A DNA stretch of 64,000 bases from Sweltsa coloradensis (Eukaryota; Arthropoda; Insecta; Plecoptera; Chloroperlidae). The notes under the pieces are model-generated. The model made no database searches. It was not told where the DNA came from and saw only the letters and a program-made list of their open reading frames with translations. The position numbers and the translations under genes are program-made. The stretch lies in the NCBI GenBank assembly GCA_024449915.1, contig JAMZAV010000006.1, positions 1,426,001 through 1,490,000 on the forward strand. Reading direction: 5' to 3'. Within the stretch, counting starts at the first letter, position 1. Every line of letters starts with the position of its first letter. Shown piece after piece: positions 26,079 to 38,848 of this stretch.

Positions 26079-27460
26079 ATCCTGTCAAATAAGATCGTAT
26101 ATTGACGTTTGGAGGAAAAAATTGCGATGTTGCTGAATTTTTGCAGAGACCTTCCTTATATAATACTTATCAAACATACTAAAACTCCCCTACAATCGGA
26201 CTGGAGCTTCGGCCGCCATATTGGAAAATGGCGGCCCAAAAGTGTTTGTTATCGAATATCTCCAAATTGGTTTGAGATAGACAAAATATCTCAATGGCAA
26301 AAATATTCCCTATTTAATTCCCTACAAAACCGGTGTCTTCTATAGTTTTGGTAGGGGCAAAGGTTACGTCACAAAATCGTGGTTTATGTGTTGCTCATTG
26401 GAGTACCAGCTTATTTCCAAATTTGCACGCCCAGCATCAAACAATGCCCGGTAAATCCGTAATAAATCGATTTAAATACAAAAGGACTTTTGTACGGGGT
26501 TCGTGAAAGCTTTCATTAGTATTTTAAAAAATCAGGTGTGCGAAATCGAATTTTGCATTTACCCGAAATTTGGGTTTTTCCATTGTTGGCATTTCCTCAA
26601 AAATGCCATTTTTGACCGTCCATTATTAAGCACTAAACAGCATTGGAGGAAAAATTCTTCCTACGCACATTGAAATGACTCAAATAATGATCCGATTACA
26701 ACCAAAGTTTAAATCCAATATGGCTGCTAATTCCTAATATCCACAATATCAAAGTGAATTGTGTAACAAAAAGAGTGTAAAAACAGCACGAAAACAGTAT
26801 TCATATTGTGAAGATTAGGAATTAGCAGTCATATTGGATTTAAACTTTGGTTGTAATCGGATCGTTATTCAAGTCATTTCAATGTGCGTAGAAATAATTT
26901 TTCCCTCAATGCTATTTAGTGCTTAATAATGGACAGTCAAAAAGGGTATTTTTGAGGAAATGCCAACAATGGTAAAACCCAAATTCCGGGTAAATGCAAA
27001 ATTCGATTTCGCAGACCGGATTTTTAAAATACTAATGGAAGCTTTCATCAACCCCGCACAAAGTCCTTTTGTATTTAAATCGATTTATTACGGATTTACC
27101 GGGCATTGTTTGATGCTAGGCGTAAAAATTTGGAAATAAGCTGGTATTCCAATGAGCAACATATAAACCACGATTTTGTGACGTAACCTTTGCCCCTACC
27201 AAAACTATAAAAGACACCTGTTTTGTAGGGAATTAAATGGGGAATATTTTTGCCATTGAAATATTTTGTCTATCTCAAACAAATTTGGAGATATTCGATA
27301 ACAAACACTTTTTGGCCGCCATTTTCCAATATGGCGGCCGAAGCTCCAGTCTGATTGTAGGGGAGTTTTAGTATGTTGATAAGTATCCTTTAAGGAAGGT
27401 CTCTGCAAAAATTCAGCGACATCGCAATTTTTTCCTCCAAAAATTCTTATTTGACAGGAT
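26079..27460 (+). mobile_element. 1382-bp foldback (long palindromic) element, copy 1
   Basis: Flanked by TA on each side (26077-26078 and 27461-27462), with ends ATCCTGTCAAATA and TATTTGACAGGAT. The two arms, each about 660-680 bp, are inverted copies of one another with scattered differences. A unique loop of about 50 bp lies near 26755-26810. Each arm contains AATGGCGGCC and its inverse, GGCCGCCATATTGG, close together. There is no transposase: the open frames are short and mirror each other between the arms. The TA duplication fits Tc1/mariner-type mobilisation, but that is an inference. A second copy of exactly the same length lies at 55704-57085 in the opposite orientation. Confidence 0.9.
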
Positions 27461-27917
27461 TACAAGCATTTGATTTAATAAACATTATCCCTCTAGGCAG
27501 TGTACAATAGCATTGTTATGTGATGATGTTTTGATTAAGTGTATAACTCGTGTTGAAGGCATAATAAGACCCCCCTCATGTAACAGAAAGGGTCGACAGA
27601 TCAGCAATATCTATACAATATCTTATTCTGTGTCCGTCTTGTTACAACAATAAACAGAGTAAAAACGTCGATAATTGGTTGGTAGTTAGCTATAGCTATA
27701 GTCAGATCCTAGACATGTAAATTCTTTCCGTTATGTGTAGCCGGGGGCACAAGAAAAAGAACGTGGATTCTTCGTAGTAACTTTCATATGGATGTGTGTA
27801 GAAAATATTGTGTGAGATACTCGGGAGGAACGGTCTATGTTGGTGTTTTGTTGTGTGTTGAGATATTTGAAAGCAGATGTTTTAGTTTTGTTTTAATTTA
27901 TTTAAGTAGCATATAAA

Positions 27918-28308
27918 CTAGGAAACTTCGCAAACGCTTTTTCAGGCGCGTTGTTGGATGAGCGTAATTGGTGAACCGATATATTAGTTCATAAAATCAA
28001 GGTTCTGTGAAAAAATCATTACAATCGGATAAAGCATGTAGGTGTTATAAGTAAAAGATTTTTTTTTATCGAAAAAATTTGTAAAATTGCGATTTTCATG
28101 AGAAATATATTTTCGATTGCGCTCAAAAACGTGGCAGTACTAAGTTCAGAGATTTCGAAGGCCACCAGAAAATTTCATCGCAATTGGTTTAGACGGAATC
28201 GTGTTAACTAACACACAAAAATACAAACAGAAAAAACAGAAAAACATTCGGGATTTTTTTCTCCAGTGTAGTGAAATGGAATCTTCGCTTCGCTCGCTAT
28301 GCGCATCC
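27918..28308 (-). mobile_element. Helentron/HINE-like element, truncated copy
   Basis: A minus-strand copy of the family also found at 34122-34730 and 62196-62976. The 3' end carries an AACGC...GCGTT hairpin followed by TTTCCTAG and a host T. Subterminal ATTACGCTCATCC is the inverse of the 5' end GGATGAGCG. The 5' end survives as GGATGCGCATAGCGAGCGAA, slightly mutated. The interior is shorter than in the other two copies. Confidence 0.7.
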
Positions 28309-28520
28309 AATTACTCTTTCTGGGGTCGTTGGATTTGATCCCTGGCACCGGAAATCCCGACTGAAGGTTTTTCCTGGGGTTTCCTCAATCGTAGAGAAAT
28401 ACTGCGAGTCATGAGTTACTTCAACAACCATTTCCAATAATTATTTAATTACTTCAATAACTCTGCCACACACATGGCCAATTAAATGAAAGTTTGATGG
28501 TTGCTAATAAATCATACCTA

Positions 28521-28920
28521 GGTATTTGTGTGTATAAAATTTAAATCGAAGTGACATTGGATTTAACCAGATTCGGTTCCGAATTTTAAAACTTTGTTCG
28601 AAGTTAACCAATTTTTTATCAGTTAAATACGTCATTTTTTCAAAAACTACGAATTACTGATATGGTAGGTAATGTTTTTTCTAGTCAGGGTAGTAGCGTG
28701 TGGGGTTAGGCTTAGCACCTTCGGAATTGGGTAGCTACCACGCAGACAATGGCGGGGCGACCAACCGCCTCGCCAACTCATGGTCACTTGTATCTCAAGA
28801 TAAATCACTTTAGTATTTGTGTGTATAAAATATAAATCGAAAGTGAAACAGGATTAACCAGATTCGGTTCCGAATTTTAAAACTTTGTTCGAAGTTAACC
28901 AATTTTTTATCAGTGAATAA
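28521..28920 (+). repeat. Direct repeat pair of about 110 bp
   Basis: 28521-28630 and 28811-28920 share long identical blocks such as CAGATTCGGTTCCGAATTTT and GTTCGAAGTTAACCAATTTT. The spacer holds a GC-richer patch at 28690-28790. The arrangement may be two retroposon copies or a segmental duplication. Confidence 0.8.
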
Positions 28921-29879
28921 GTAGCTCATTTTATATTGCAAATAAGCGTGTTTTCTACGAATTTACATTTTATGATATGTGGACTGTAAAACACTTTACA
29001 TATTATAGTGTACATTTTTCGTTCGAAAACATACAATTTTTTTTATAGAAGCAATAAAAGAACGATTGAAAAGGCGAATGAACCTTACTGAGAGTCATGA
29101 AATTGAAATCCAACCAAAGACCAAAGTGAAACTACCTATGATAATTCATTTAGTAAGAAGCAAAGTAGAGACTAATAACGCACTTCTAGGAAATAATGTG
29201 TCTCACAGTCTTGATGATAGTGTTTAAATCGTTAAAATTAGTGTGTTGACGTATTTAGGCCTGTTACTGGAACCGGTTCCCACATGCACACTGAAGCTAA
29301 GCTAGTCTGGAGTTTCGTGAATGCATTGCGAGCTCAGTTTGTATGGTAAACCTCTAATTTTACTCATACGTAACTGTGTGCACTACAGTACGGTCATACA
29401 TATAGCAAGTTGGACTGGAATTCGGAGGATGTTAGTTCGATCTGCGCACCAAATAGAAGGGACGTAATTCAATTAGTTAAATTGGAACATTTTTTAAATT
29501 TTTCTTCATCCAGAAAGTAGTGTCTTGTGTTGTAAAATGTATATTGTTGTCCAAAAAGGTTTTTTAATTATTATTTTAAAGCCTTAGCGTACATCCAACA
29601 TGAAAGGAAATAGAACATTAGGGCCTATGGGTCGTATTCTAGTTTTCTCTCGACAAAACAAAACTGAAATAAAATACGTATGGCGGTGATATTTCAAAAT
29701 CGACTTTTTTCGAAGAGAATATTGTTCCAGTTCTATACTTTACCTGGTCGTAAAAAAAAAAAGAAATGTTGTAAAATGCAAGTGGTGGTAAATCATAGTT
29801 AAAGGGTTTACAAGGTGCTAATCAGTCTCCGTTGCGCCAATACGGTCTGAAGTGACTTGTTGTTACCAGTGAATCACAC
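28921..29879. other. Gene-free stretch
   Basis: No coding exon was seen. A weak tRNA-like patch near 29385-29450 is too decayed to call. Confidence 0.4.
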
Positions 29880-30180
29880 ACGCTACGCAGAGTTCGCCAG
29901 TCCAACGGCCCCGTGCAAGCGGGCAGCCTGAAGATATGAGCCAGGCCCGGGTATAAGTAAATATGCATATCAGTCAGTCACGCGGGCGGGCGGGCCCTGG
30001 ACATGTGCGTGACTCAGGTCCGCCCATACGTGATGGCCGTCCGAGTCACGTGCTGCCGTCTCATTGGACGCCGAGGTTCGGGAGTGGGGCTACGCCACCG
30101 GAAAGTACGCTGGACATGCAAGTGAACACTCCGCTGACCAAAACTTGCGCTCACTGCCCACATCCGAGCGGGTAATGATA
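29880..30180 (+). promoter_or_regulatory. GC-rich promoter-like region
   Basis: A CG-rich island in AT-rich surroundings. TATAAG lies at 29952-29957, followed by overlapping TCAGT motifs (29970-29978) that match the arthropod initiator consensus. The spacing is slightly short for a canonical TATA-to-start distance. A CACGTG E-box lies near 30054. No downstream exon could be identified, so the transcript is unknown. Confidence 0.3.
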
Positions 30181-31020
30181 GGCTAGCTGCACGCGCTCCG
30201 AGATGTTTACCATATTGTACGCCGTGCATTTGCAGGCTAGCTAGGGTACAAGTACAGTACAATGTGTGCCTACCCAACCAAGTATGTATTCAGTCACACA
30301 GTCAGACGCAATTGTAAATACATTTACAAATTAATTTGTGTTATATCTCAGAATAATTCGCAATGTGACTGAGGAAAACCGAATTTTACGAACACTCAAG
30401 CATAAGAAATACAAAGTATTTGATGCAACTGTTGCATTGTTTGAGAGTATCAGTTCTAACTTACCAAATTTTTTTGTACGACATAATTACCACTATTCAG
30501 TTCACAAACTATTTTATGTTTTTAAACATAATTTTATAATCAATGTATTAATAAGTTACAATTTAAATATGTATTGCGGGGAAAAGCTGTTTCAATTATT
30601 TAAGCACATTTTAAATACATGATGTGTTGAATTATTAAGAAAAATTGGTAAAATTATTATGTGCACTGTGACTTATCTAGGAAGCTATCCTATACATGAA
30701 TAAATGAAACTTGTAAAGAAGATAATGAGAACTTTATTAAATCAATGCAAGGCTTGATGATACGATAATGATGATAACTTTAATAACTATGGTGATGACT
30801 TTCCACAACAATGCATTTTTAAAACGTTCCCAGGACCTCTGCTGTTAATTACATACTATTTTTCGTGAGGCTATTAATTTTGCTACAACCAGGTATTTAT
30901 TGGCAAGGATCCTATCATCTTTACATGAACTCGATGTTACACCATCACACCAGTCATCTGCATTGCCTTATCGCGGAAATCGAACCCTAACTGTCGGAAT
31001 AAATGTTATATTATAGTTGC

Positions 31021-31080
31021 CCTCCTTTGTAAATCAGTTTTTAACTCAATATAGGATAGACGTTTAGTAAATAAATAAGT
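31021..31080 (+). repeat. Retroposon 3' tail with (TAAA)n
   Basis: CCTCCTTTGTAAATCAGTTT leads into ATAGGATAGACGT and then a TAAATAAATAAG tract. This is the plus-strand counterpart of the tails at 25605 and 54068. Confidence 0.65.
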
Positions 31081-32293
31081 ATAGTCATTGACTTATATAA
31101 TTCGTTGGTCACTGTTCACCAGCCTTGTCTAAGGTCCTTTACACAGTAGCCCTTCAGTGCTGCTGCTTTACGTGTTCTAGTCTAGGCTTGGAGCTTGAGG
31201 CTGTTTATAGTCCTTTCGTCGTATAAGCACGGCCAGCTATAGTGCGGACGCACGCACGCACGCACTTCAGAATTTACTATTATGTTCTTAATCTTGTGGT
31301 CGTAGCTTTTGCAAACAATGTTAGAATTTGCAAGTCATTATTCAAGTTTAATATGGGGAAAACTAAATTAATAACAACGGAATAAAATTGTAATTGTTAT
31401 GCAAATACGGAAATAAATGTGCACTTAGTCATATCTCCGAGCATAAAACATTCACGAAAATTTGCAATAATGTTCTTATTAGTACATATAATAATATGAC
31501 ATTATCAACTTACCAAAAATCCATAAAACGAATCTTCAAATAAAACCATGTATTGGTGAAACTTATGAATACCCTAAATATAACACACATTTTTAAAACG
31601 GTTATTAAATTTATTATGAAAACTTATTTTACAACAGTATAAAGTATAGACCTATGATAAAATTGATTTTTAAAATACCCCAACTTCTTTTGGTGTGTGC
31701 ATTTATTTACTTCTCAATAATATATTTATTTATTTTTATTTGCAGTCCGAAAAATTAATTTGTTGCGTCAATTATCAAAACTTATTCTTAGATTTGACCC
31801 ATTTGTTTTAAGTTGTACCTGTTATTATCGATTATTAAACAAGTATAGCATACTTAGTTGCGTCGTTCAAGTATGTAATGCAATATTAATTATTTCTTGG
31901 TGATTGTATCAGTAGTTTTTGTAAGTTCTCTAAGACGGTTAGTCAATCAATAAGCTAATGACGCATAGACGGAGATTGCAGGCCGTGTGATGTGGAGACT
32001 TCAACGCCCGAACAGCGCGAGAAAGTAATTTCAGCACAGTTCCGAGATCACGAGACCGCGGTCATTTTTCTATAACTATCAGGAACATAGAATATGCATG
32101 GGAATTTACTTTCCTGTAATGAGATATTGTAAACGTGTTTTTTTATGCAGCGGTGTGTAGAAAATTCCATATTCTCAACCTATTGTGATTTGTGAATGAT
32201 ATTATGTCACTCACAAAAGGAAGAAAAATATGGTTTTACGCCTCGGCTCGCCTATAGGTATATATATTCCTTTTTGCACGGACTAGACTACTA

Positions 32294-32322
32294 TACGTAC
32301 GTACGTACGTACGTACGTACGT
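32294..32322. repeat. (ACGT)n microsatellite
   Basis: About seven ACGT units in a row. The tract is self-complementary and able to form cruciform structures. Confidence 0.9.
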
Positions 32323-33705
32323 AATGCACGTTTATGTACATTGTATACACGAAACTTGGACAGTACGCATTTTTTTCTATGAAACGATTCAAAACTAATA
32401 ACTAATATTTTTTATGTTTCGTCTCAAGTTTTTTGGGAATAAGATTAAAAATTATTTTTTTCCTGTATGATCTTCAATGATAGTTGATTATTCTTTGAAT
32501 CTGACTCGACGTCATATCCTAATCTGGCACTGCATAAGCACATAAGTATAAACATAAGCATAAGCATCATAAGTTTTATCGCATGCTTCGTGGTTATAGA
32601 GAAGAGGTTACATACTTTTTGAAATGTCTTTATGCCAAATGTCACGTGTGATATTTCTGGTTATCTATTTCACCAACTGCTCATATTTGTATATTCTTTA
32701 ATCAATTAATAATTCGTTAAGGGATTATAGGTTATATATTTGAATGCCAGTGAGCGAACATCCAAACTACTTAAATTTAGTTATAAGTATAAATGTAATA
32801 TTATGCAGCTTGTTTTGTATTCACTGTGACTGTAGACCATGGAAATTTTATACACAAATTTCAAATAGTATAAGTTAATAACTATGGTTGGATGCTTTCT
32901 CGATACCAGAACCATATAAGTTATTAAGCAATTAAATTTGGTATAGCGCTGCAACATACAGCTTCAATCGTTTGTGAACGTGGAAGCAAGTTTTTTCAGT
33001 ATTAGTTGGTAAAAAGTCTTCGAGATGCTATATCGGCAAAAGTAAATATTTATAAGTATTCATTTTGGTATCTTGGTCGTATTTTCTATATCTTTCTTAA
33101 ATTCGAGTTTATTTTAAATGCATACATTAGGGAATGGATATACAGTTACATTGGAAGTTATACGCGACATGATAAAGACACAAGTTAAGTTGTCTGTAAA
33201 ATGTTTCGAAGTCATTTGAATAAGAAACGTCAAAATGTTACCCTTCACGTTATTTCTGCCTGAGGAGCGGCGCATCTGAGTGTGACTCAGTCAAGCGAGT
33301 GGGGCTAAAGAAAAGAGAAGATCTCGCGTGAGAAGAGTACTACTTGACAAGGCTACAACACTCGATCGGGTGATGCTTGTACGCGCGAGTCAACTCATAC
33401 GGGAGGACTGGAAACTGGATGCATAATTCATGGGGGAACTCTTCGGGTCCGCTAGCGCGTTAAGGAATTGCCTTTGAGTTTATTTGAATAGGAAACTAAG
33501 AAATGAACCGAGATCAGTGATACCAATGTAGATATTCGAAAATGTATATATATAATTTAATTTTGCTTATAATTTAGAATGTCGGCACAAAACATATCGA
33601 ACATTATGTTAATTCAATGATAAACGATGCCGTATTTCTCGTTAGCTAAATAACAAAAAAATTACTTTTTCCGCACAATTTTATTTTATGCATGCATCCT
33701 AAAAA

Positions 33706-33945
33706 GATATTGTAAGGGATGTAAGAATCAGCAAACTTAATGTTTACGAAGATCGTGAAAGATATTGGAGGAGTCAGCAAACTTAATGTTTACGAAGGTA
33801 GTGAAAGATATTGGAAGTCAGCAAACTTAATGTTTACGAAGGTAGTGAAAGATATTGGAAGAGTCAGCAAACTTAATGTTTACGAAGGTAGTGAAAGATA
33901 TTGTAAGAGTCAGCAAACTTAATGTTTACGAAGGTAGTGAAAGAT
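33706..33945 (+). repeat. 46-bp minisatellite, about five units
   Basis: CAGCAAACTTAATGTTTACG recurs at 33729, 33775, 33819, 33865 and 33911 (periods 46, 44, 46 and 46). Each is followed by AAGGTAGTGAAAGATATTGG-like sequence. The short open frame across it is a by-product of the repeat. Confidence 0.95.
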
Positions 33946-34121
33946 TTTATCGATGGATAAAATATGATGATGCCACTTGTCATAATTCGAAATGCCTGCA
34001 TTCAAATCCGTAAAATCAATGGTCTGCTGGTAAAGTTTTTATATCATTTATAATATAATGACCCACAAAATACCATAAATTAATTGATTAGTGATATATT
34101 TTGATGTATGTTGATTTATGA

Positions 34122-34730
34122 TTGGATGAGCGTAGCGAGCGAAGCGAAGATTCCATTCTACTACACTGGAGAAAAAATTCCGGATTTTTTTTTTCTTTTT
34201 CTTTTTGTATTTTTGTCTGTTTGTCCACACGATTCCGGCTAAACCAATACTCCGATTGCGATGAAATTTTATGGAGGCCTTCGAAATCTCTGAACTTAGA
34301 ACTGCCACGTTTTTGAGCGCAATCGAAAAATTATTTCTCATGAAAATCGCAATTTTACGATTTTTTTCGATTTTTTAAAAATTTCTTCGACTTATAACAC
34401 CTACATGCTTTATCCGATTTTAATGATTTTTTCACAGAACCTTAATTTTATGAATTTAGGTATTCGTGTGAAATTTGAGCGCAATCGAAAAATTATTTCT
34501 CATGAAAATCGAAATTTTACGATTTTTTCTTTTTTAAAATTACAATTAATAAAAAAAATTAAAAATTAAAGTTTATTTTTAATTTAATTAAAATAATTTT
34601 TTTTTAAATCTTCAAGTTAGTAATGATTTTTTTTTTACACAGAACAACAGAAAATCCGCATAACACATGGCTACTCAATGCACCAATTACGCTCATCCAA
34701 CAACGCGGCGGGACTTAAGCGTTTTCCTAG
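34122..34730 (+). mobile_element. Helentron/HINE-like element, 609 bp
   Basis: Starts TTGGATGAGCGTAGCGAGCG. Near the 3' end it has the inverse TTACGCTCATCC, then the hairpin AACGC-ggcgggacttaa-GCGTT, then TTCCTAG followed by host T. An asymmetric terminal inverted repeat followed by a short 3' hairpin is the layout described for Helentron (Helitron2) and HINE elements. The interior has repeated CAATCGAAAAATTATTTCTC blocks and no open frame of significance. Confidence 0.75.
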
Positions 34731-36850
34731 TACTTATTTTACATTGATTTATTTTTAGTTTATGACTTACGTTTTAAATTCGGGACGATCTCGGGACGGT
34801 TTCGATCCCCGCCATGGGCAATTCAACCTCTATTACCTGATGTGAAAAGGTTTAAACGTTTTTCTCAGCGATTAGGTAAATACTGGACATTCCATTCTAA
34901 CTTAATATACAATGACCAAATGCTCGTTACTCAAAACTCATCTGAAGGGTGCATAGAAAACAAAAAAAGTATAAACAAATAAAAGTAACTTACGCTAAAA
35001 TATACTTATACCAATACAATACACACACATCTAAATAACCCATGTATGTCACATATAAAATGCAATCCATTACAACTTGCATGGCTTATTGCATATAATG
35101 TTGGTCGTTGCATTGCAGTTTTGTTAAACATTTTTAAGTAAATATATAATTGGTAATTGTATTCTCAACCCAATGCTAGTTATGCTCAAATCCCTATCAC
35201 AATCCGTGGACTTTACATTGACCGCCGGGCCGCGAATTAAAGGGATTCGATCAGGTACTGTCGTCAACTTAGTACCTGTCCCTGTAAGAGTATATATTTT
35301 TAAATTGAATTTCCACAAAATGGAGAAATCACTATCATGAATGAAATATAGTATCTATTAATCTCGTTTTAGCATTGAGTCCACTTCTTTATATCAGTCA
35401 AGTCAATTATTAAATATTAATGATATGTTAAGAAGTTCTTGGCTGGGGTAAGATGATACTAGCGTAGTGCATCGAACTGGGGCAGTCGTAATAGTACTCA
35501 ATAATTAAAGGTTCAATGCCATTGGTTTTATGGGAAAAATATGTTAAATCAAACGTGATTTTCCGATAATTTCAAGACGGGTGTTTCAATGTTATGAATT
35601 AGAGAACATATTAATTACAAAATTCGCGTATCATAATTCAAGCTCTGACTGCTGATCGGGTATAGATTGCAAGTGTAATCATATCATATCTCATGTTTTT
35701 TAGGGCATGCAGTTTTTGTCTGCGCGCTTGTTGAAAGTTCACTCGTAGATGATTGGATGTAATGGGAGGCGGTTCAGGATCTAAGCCAGATAATCTATCC
35801 GTTATTGGTTTGACATAATGTAATACGTGTTATTATAATATCAAGACGAAGAGAATATTCACGGAGCATATTTAAAATACTCTGTGAAATTGATGAACTC
35901 GTTCACGAATACTGCAGGGTTTTCGGAGCTAGTGTTACAGCTTACGTAACCTTTACATGTATAGATTATACCCTTTATACTTGAATTTGGTAGATGTGTC
36001 ATATCAGTTTTTTTTCGAAATTGATTACAAACAAATTATGGGAATTCTTTGTTTCCTCACTCAACACCTAGTTGACTGTTCATATTTATTTGCGGTAGGA
36101 AAATCATTTTTTTTTACTTCGACCTGTAAATTGAGAATTTGACATGTTTTTTATGCCATTTCCTTATTCGATTTAGGAAATCTCATAATTATTTCAAGAC
36201 GTTAATTCAATTGTCAACTACTCAACTACTAACTTTCAATAGATCTGTTATCAAGAACTAGGTTCTTAACATTCTGCATTCTTTACGCAGGGGCCTTCAG
36301 GGTTGACTTGGTCGCTTTGATTTAAAGTCCCCCACTGAAAATCAGTTATATAACTGAGTGGGTAGACTCCAAATACAATTTATTTATTTATTTTTATTTA
36401 TTCTCCCAATGTACCGATCTATATAAACTTGTTAACTATCAACAACTACATCACAATTTGATTAAATCTTTCTTGTGAATTATCATAATTTAAGTGCCCT
36501 ATAAATAGGGAGCTTATAGCAATACTGGATCAGCAGATTGTCGCAGAACACACACAATCTGCATTGAAATTCTTGGTGGAGGTGCCGGGTTAAGAGAAAG
36601 CCCACTATTTTAAAAATAATAGCCTCGTCCCCGGACCCAAAACATGTGTCATCCTTGGTGATGGACAACGTCAACAAACAAATGCATGTCATGTTCGGTT
36701 TTAATCGTGAGACGTGTCACACACGGACGGACGGACAGAAAAGTGATACTTGTATATGAGAACTTCTCTGTTAATTTATACAAATATGCGTTTGAATATG
36801 TTAAAACTGTACATGTAGTATGTTGTATATATACGTATTTTAATTTGTTC
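34731..36850. other. Gene-free stretch with retroposon fragments
   Basis: A tRNA-like patch with GGGACGGTTTCGATCCCCGC lies at about 34790-34815. A CCCACTGAAAATCAGTTATA...CTGAGTGGGTAGAC tail lies at 36329-36374. The motif TTGGTGGAGGTGCCGGGT is at 36573-36590. The segment 36684-36750 is an inverted copy of 44064-44120. No coding exon was seen. Confidence 0.45.
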
Positions 36851-36859
36851 AATTCCTTT

Positions 36860-37000
36860 GATATGGTCGTATTTCGGTGCGTTCAACTCGCAAAGCGGCC
36901 ATTGCTCGCGGCTACCTGTGATTGGTCAACGCTCGTGGCGCCCTCTAGATATCGCGTGCGTCGTGGCTGACGGAGCGCGTAAGTTAAATGCGGGGAATCA
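36860..37000 (+). promoter_or_regulatory. GC-rich regulatory candidate with CTCF-like core, CCAAT box and splice donor
   Basis: A GC-rich, CpG-containing island. GGCGCCCTCTAG at 36937-36948 is, read on the minus strand, CTAGAGGGCGCC. That fits all 12 positions of the CTCF core SYAGRKGGCRSY. GATTGGTC at about 36920-36927 is an inverted CCAAT box. A consensus donor, GC|GTAAGT, occurs at 36979. The pattern could be a promoter with a noncoding first exon, or an insulator. No connected exon was identified. Confidence 0.35.
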
Positions 37001-38840
37001 CTGTTATTACTTTTCAATAAACCTAAAGTACTTTGCGTGCGCTGATCATTGTTTGCTTTTACGTTGGCGGCCATATTCTCGATTGTTGGTCATTAGCGTA
37101 AAACCCTCAAGCAAGTTGTTCTAAATACGAATGATTCCGATGGACAGCTGTCCACAACAGTCAGTTAAACGAAACAATCATTTTTAAATAACAATAATCG
37201 AAAATTATTTTAAAAAAAAACTATGACAGATTTTTGCCAACATAAATGATCAAATCGAGTTTTTTTTACAGACACATTTTTTTTTTTTAGTGAAGATCAA
37301 TAGACAACTAAAATATTTCTGTACTAACCATAAGTTGGAATTAGACTTGATTTTCTCAAAACAAATTTAACCAACCAAGAAAATAACTTACGTAACATTT
37401 TTTATGTACAATAATTAATAAGAGGAAATAGATGTATTCTTATGGTATATTTGAGTGTGTGTATGCAAAGGTTTTGACAAAAAATCTTACGTCATACGTT
37501 GTTGCAGAAAACTACTTTCCCCTATATTTAGTTTGTAGTCCAAATAAAGTTATGGACAACTTATTAAAAAATGTAACAACAAAATTTTGTACTTAAAAAA
37601 ACTGTGACAAATAATGTTTATATAATGGCCAATTGTGAGGTAATGTCCCGCACAAAATTGGTTTGAAACTTATTTTGCCGGAAAATGTAACTATAACTCC
37701 CTCGTGCATTCAGCCGCATTATTATTAGCCATCTTGTGAGTACTTTTAAGAAATCAGTCTGAAGTGATACACCAAAGCCTGTCAGTCACACCCCCCACGC
37801 TCTAGCCAAGTGTAGCAATGCTTCTGTAACGCTGTCAGTCTCGTAGCATCGTGTTGTATTATTCCATTCAGACGATACTTATCGCGTACCCTTCATGCAC
37901 AGCTGACTCATGGCTCAAAAACCAGCACTGTTATTACGATAAGTGTTGCTTGCTATACTTGGCGCAATAGTAAGGGGATTAGCCCTACCTTTCGATTATA
38001 GAGTTGCTCTTATCAGTGCAGTTTTTAATTGTAATTAATGAAAAAGGGTTGGGCGTGTGGCTTTTAATCTTGAAAGCTCTGCTGGGTGTATGTAGGTAGT
38101 GGTGTTGATGAAATCGAGGACCGCTCTTTCAACATTTCTTTCTGACGTGGTTCTGACTTGGTCTATCTTTGTTGTTAGGGTCAGTCCCTATATAGTTCAC
38201 TGACCCAACTCCCTGGTCCCATCTGCCAGGGTCTAATCGGTTTATGGGGCTAAATCACATGGACCATCCATCTTGTTCTATTGTTGTTAATTTATTCATT
38301 ATATATTTTATCGTTCTAAAGAGCTGTTTCTTGAAAACGAAGAAAACAGTTCGTCCTGTGTCTTTATTCTTTTTTATTAACTTTTTATTTTTCGGTTAAA
38401 TATTATTTAGGAATTCTTCTTGAATACAACTTGTATATAATGAATAAATCTTAGAATTACTGATCGCTTAAATTATTTACAAATACAATTTAGAAAAATG
38501 TATTGTATTTTATTCGAAAATTACTGCCAATACTCAAAGTGTTGGAATGATAACGTTCGAAACCCTAAATAGTCCAGACTATGTTAAAAAAAAATGTGCA
38601 TGCAGTTGAATTTGTCCCACGCGAACCATTGAACATTACAAAACGTAAGTTGAAATCAACACATTATACCATGCATTCAAGACAAGTTTGTGTTTATTAC
38701 TTTTTTAATTTTTTGGGGGTATTTAAAGCGTTTTCCGCTGAATGTATCATCTCGTCTCAAACCAACCGTTTAATTTTCATTAATCGATTGATTTTAGTGT
38801 GTCAGCGTAACTGCGTAACTGGAAGCCAATGGATGCTTCT
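37001..38840. other. Gene-free stretch
   Basis: AT-rich. GGCGGCCATATT near 37066 resembles the YY1/Pho-type motif of the foldback elements. No coding exon was seen. Confidence 0.4.
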
Positions 38841-38848
38841 GTCTGTAC

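Larger units (their letters stand above)
30181..33705. other. Gene-free stretch with retroposon tail and simple repeat
   Basis: Contains the (TAAA)-tailed retroposon end at 31021-31080 and an (ACGT)n tract at 32294-32322. An open frame of 94 codons at 30338-30622 has no recognisable similarity and AT-driven composition. Confidence 0.4.

Noticed and set aside
26109..26345. Open frames in the foldback arms
   Set aside because: They are mirrored in all arms, are interrupted differently among copies, and do not resemble a transposase.
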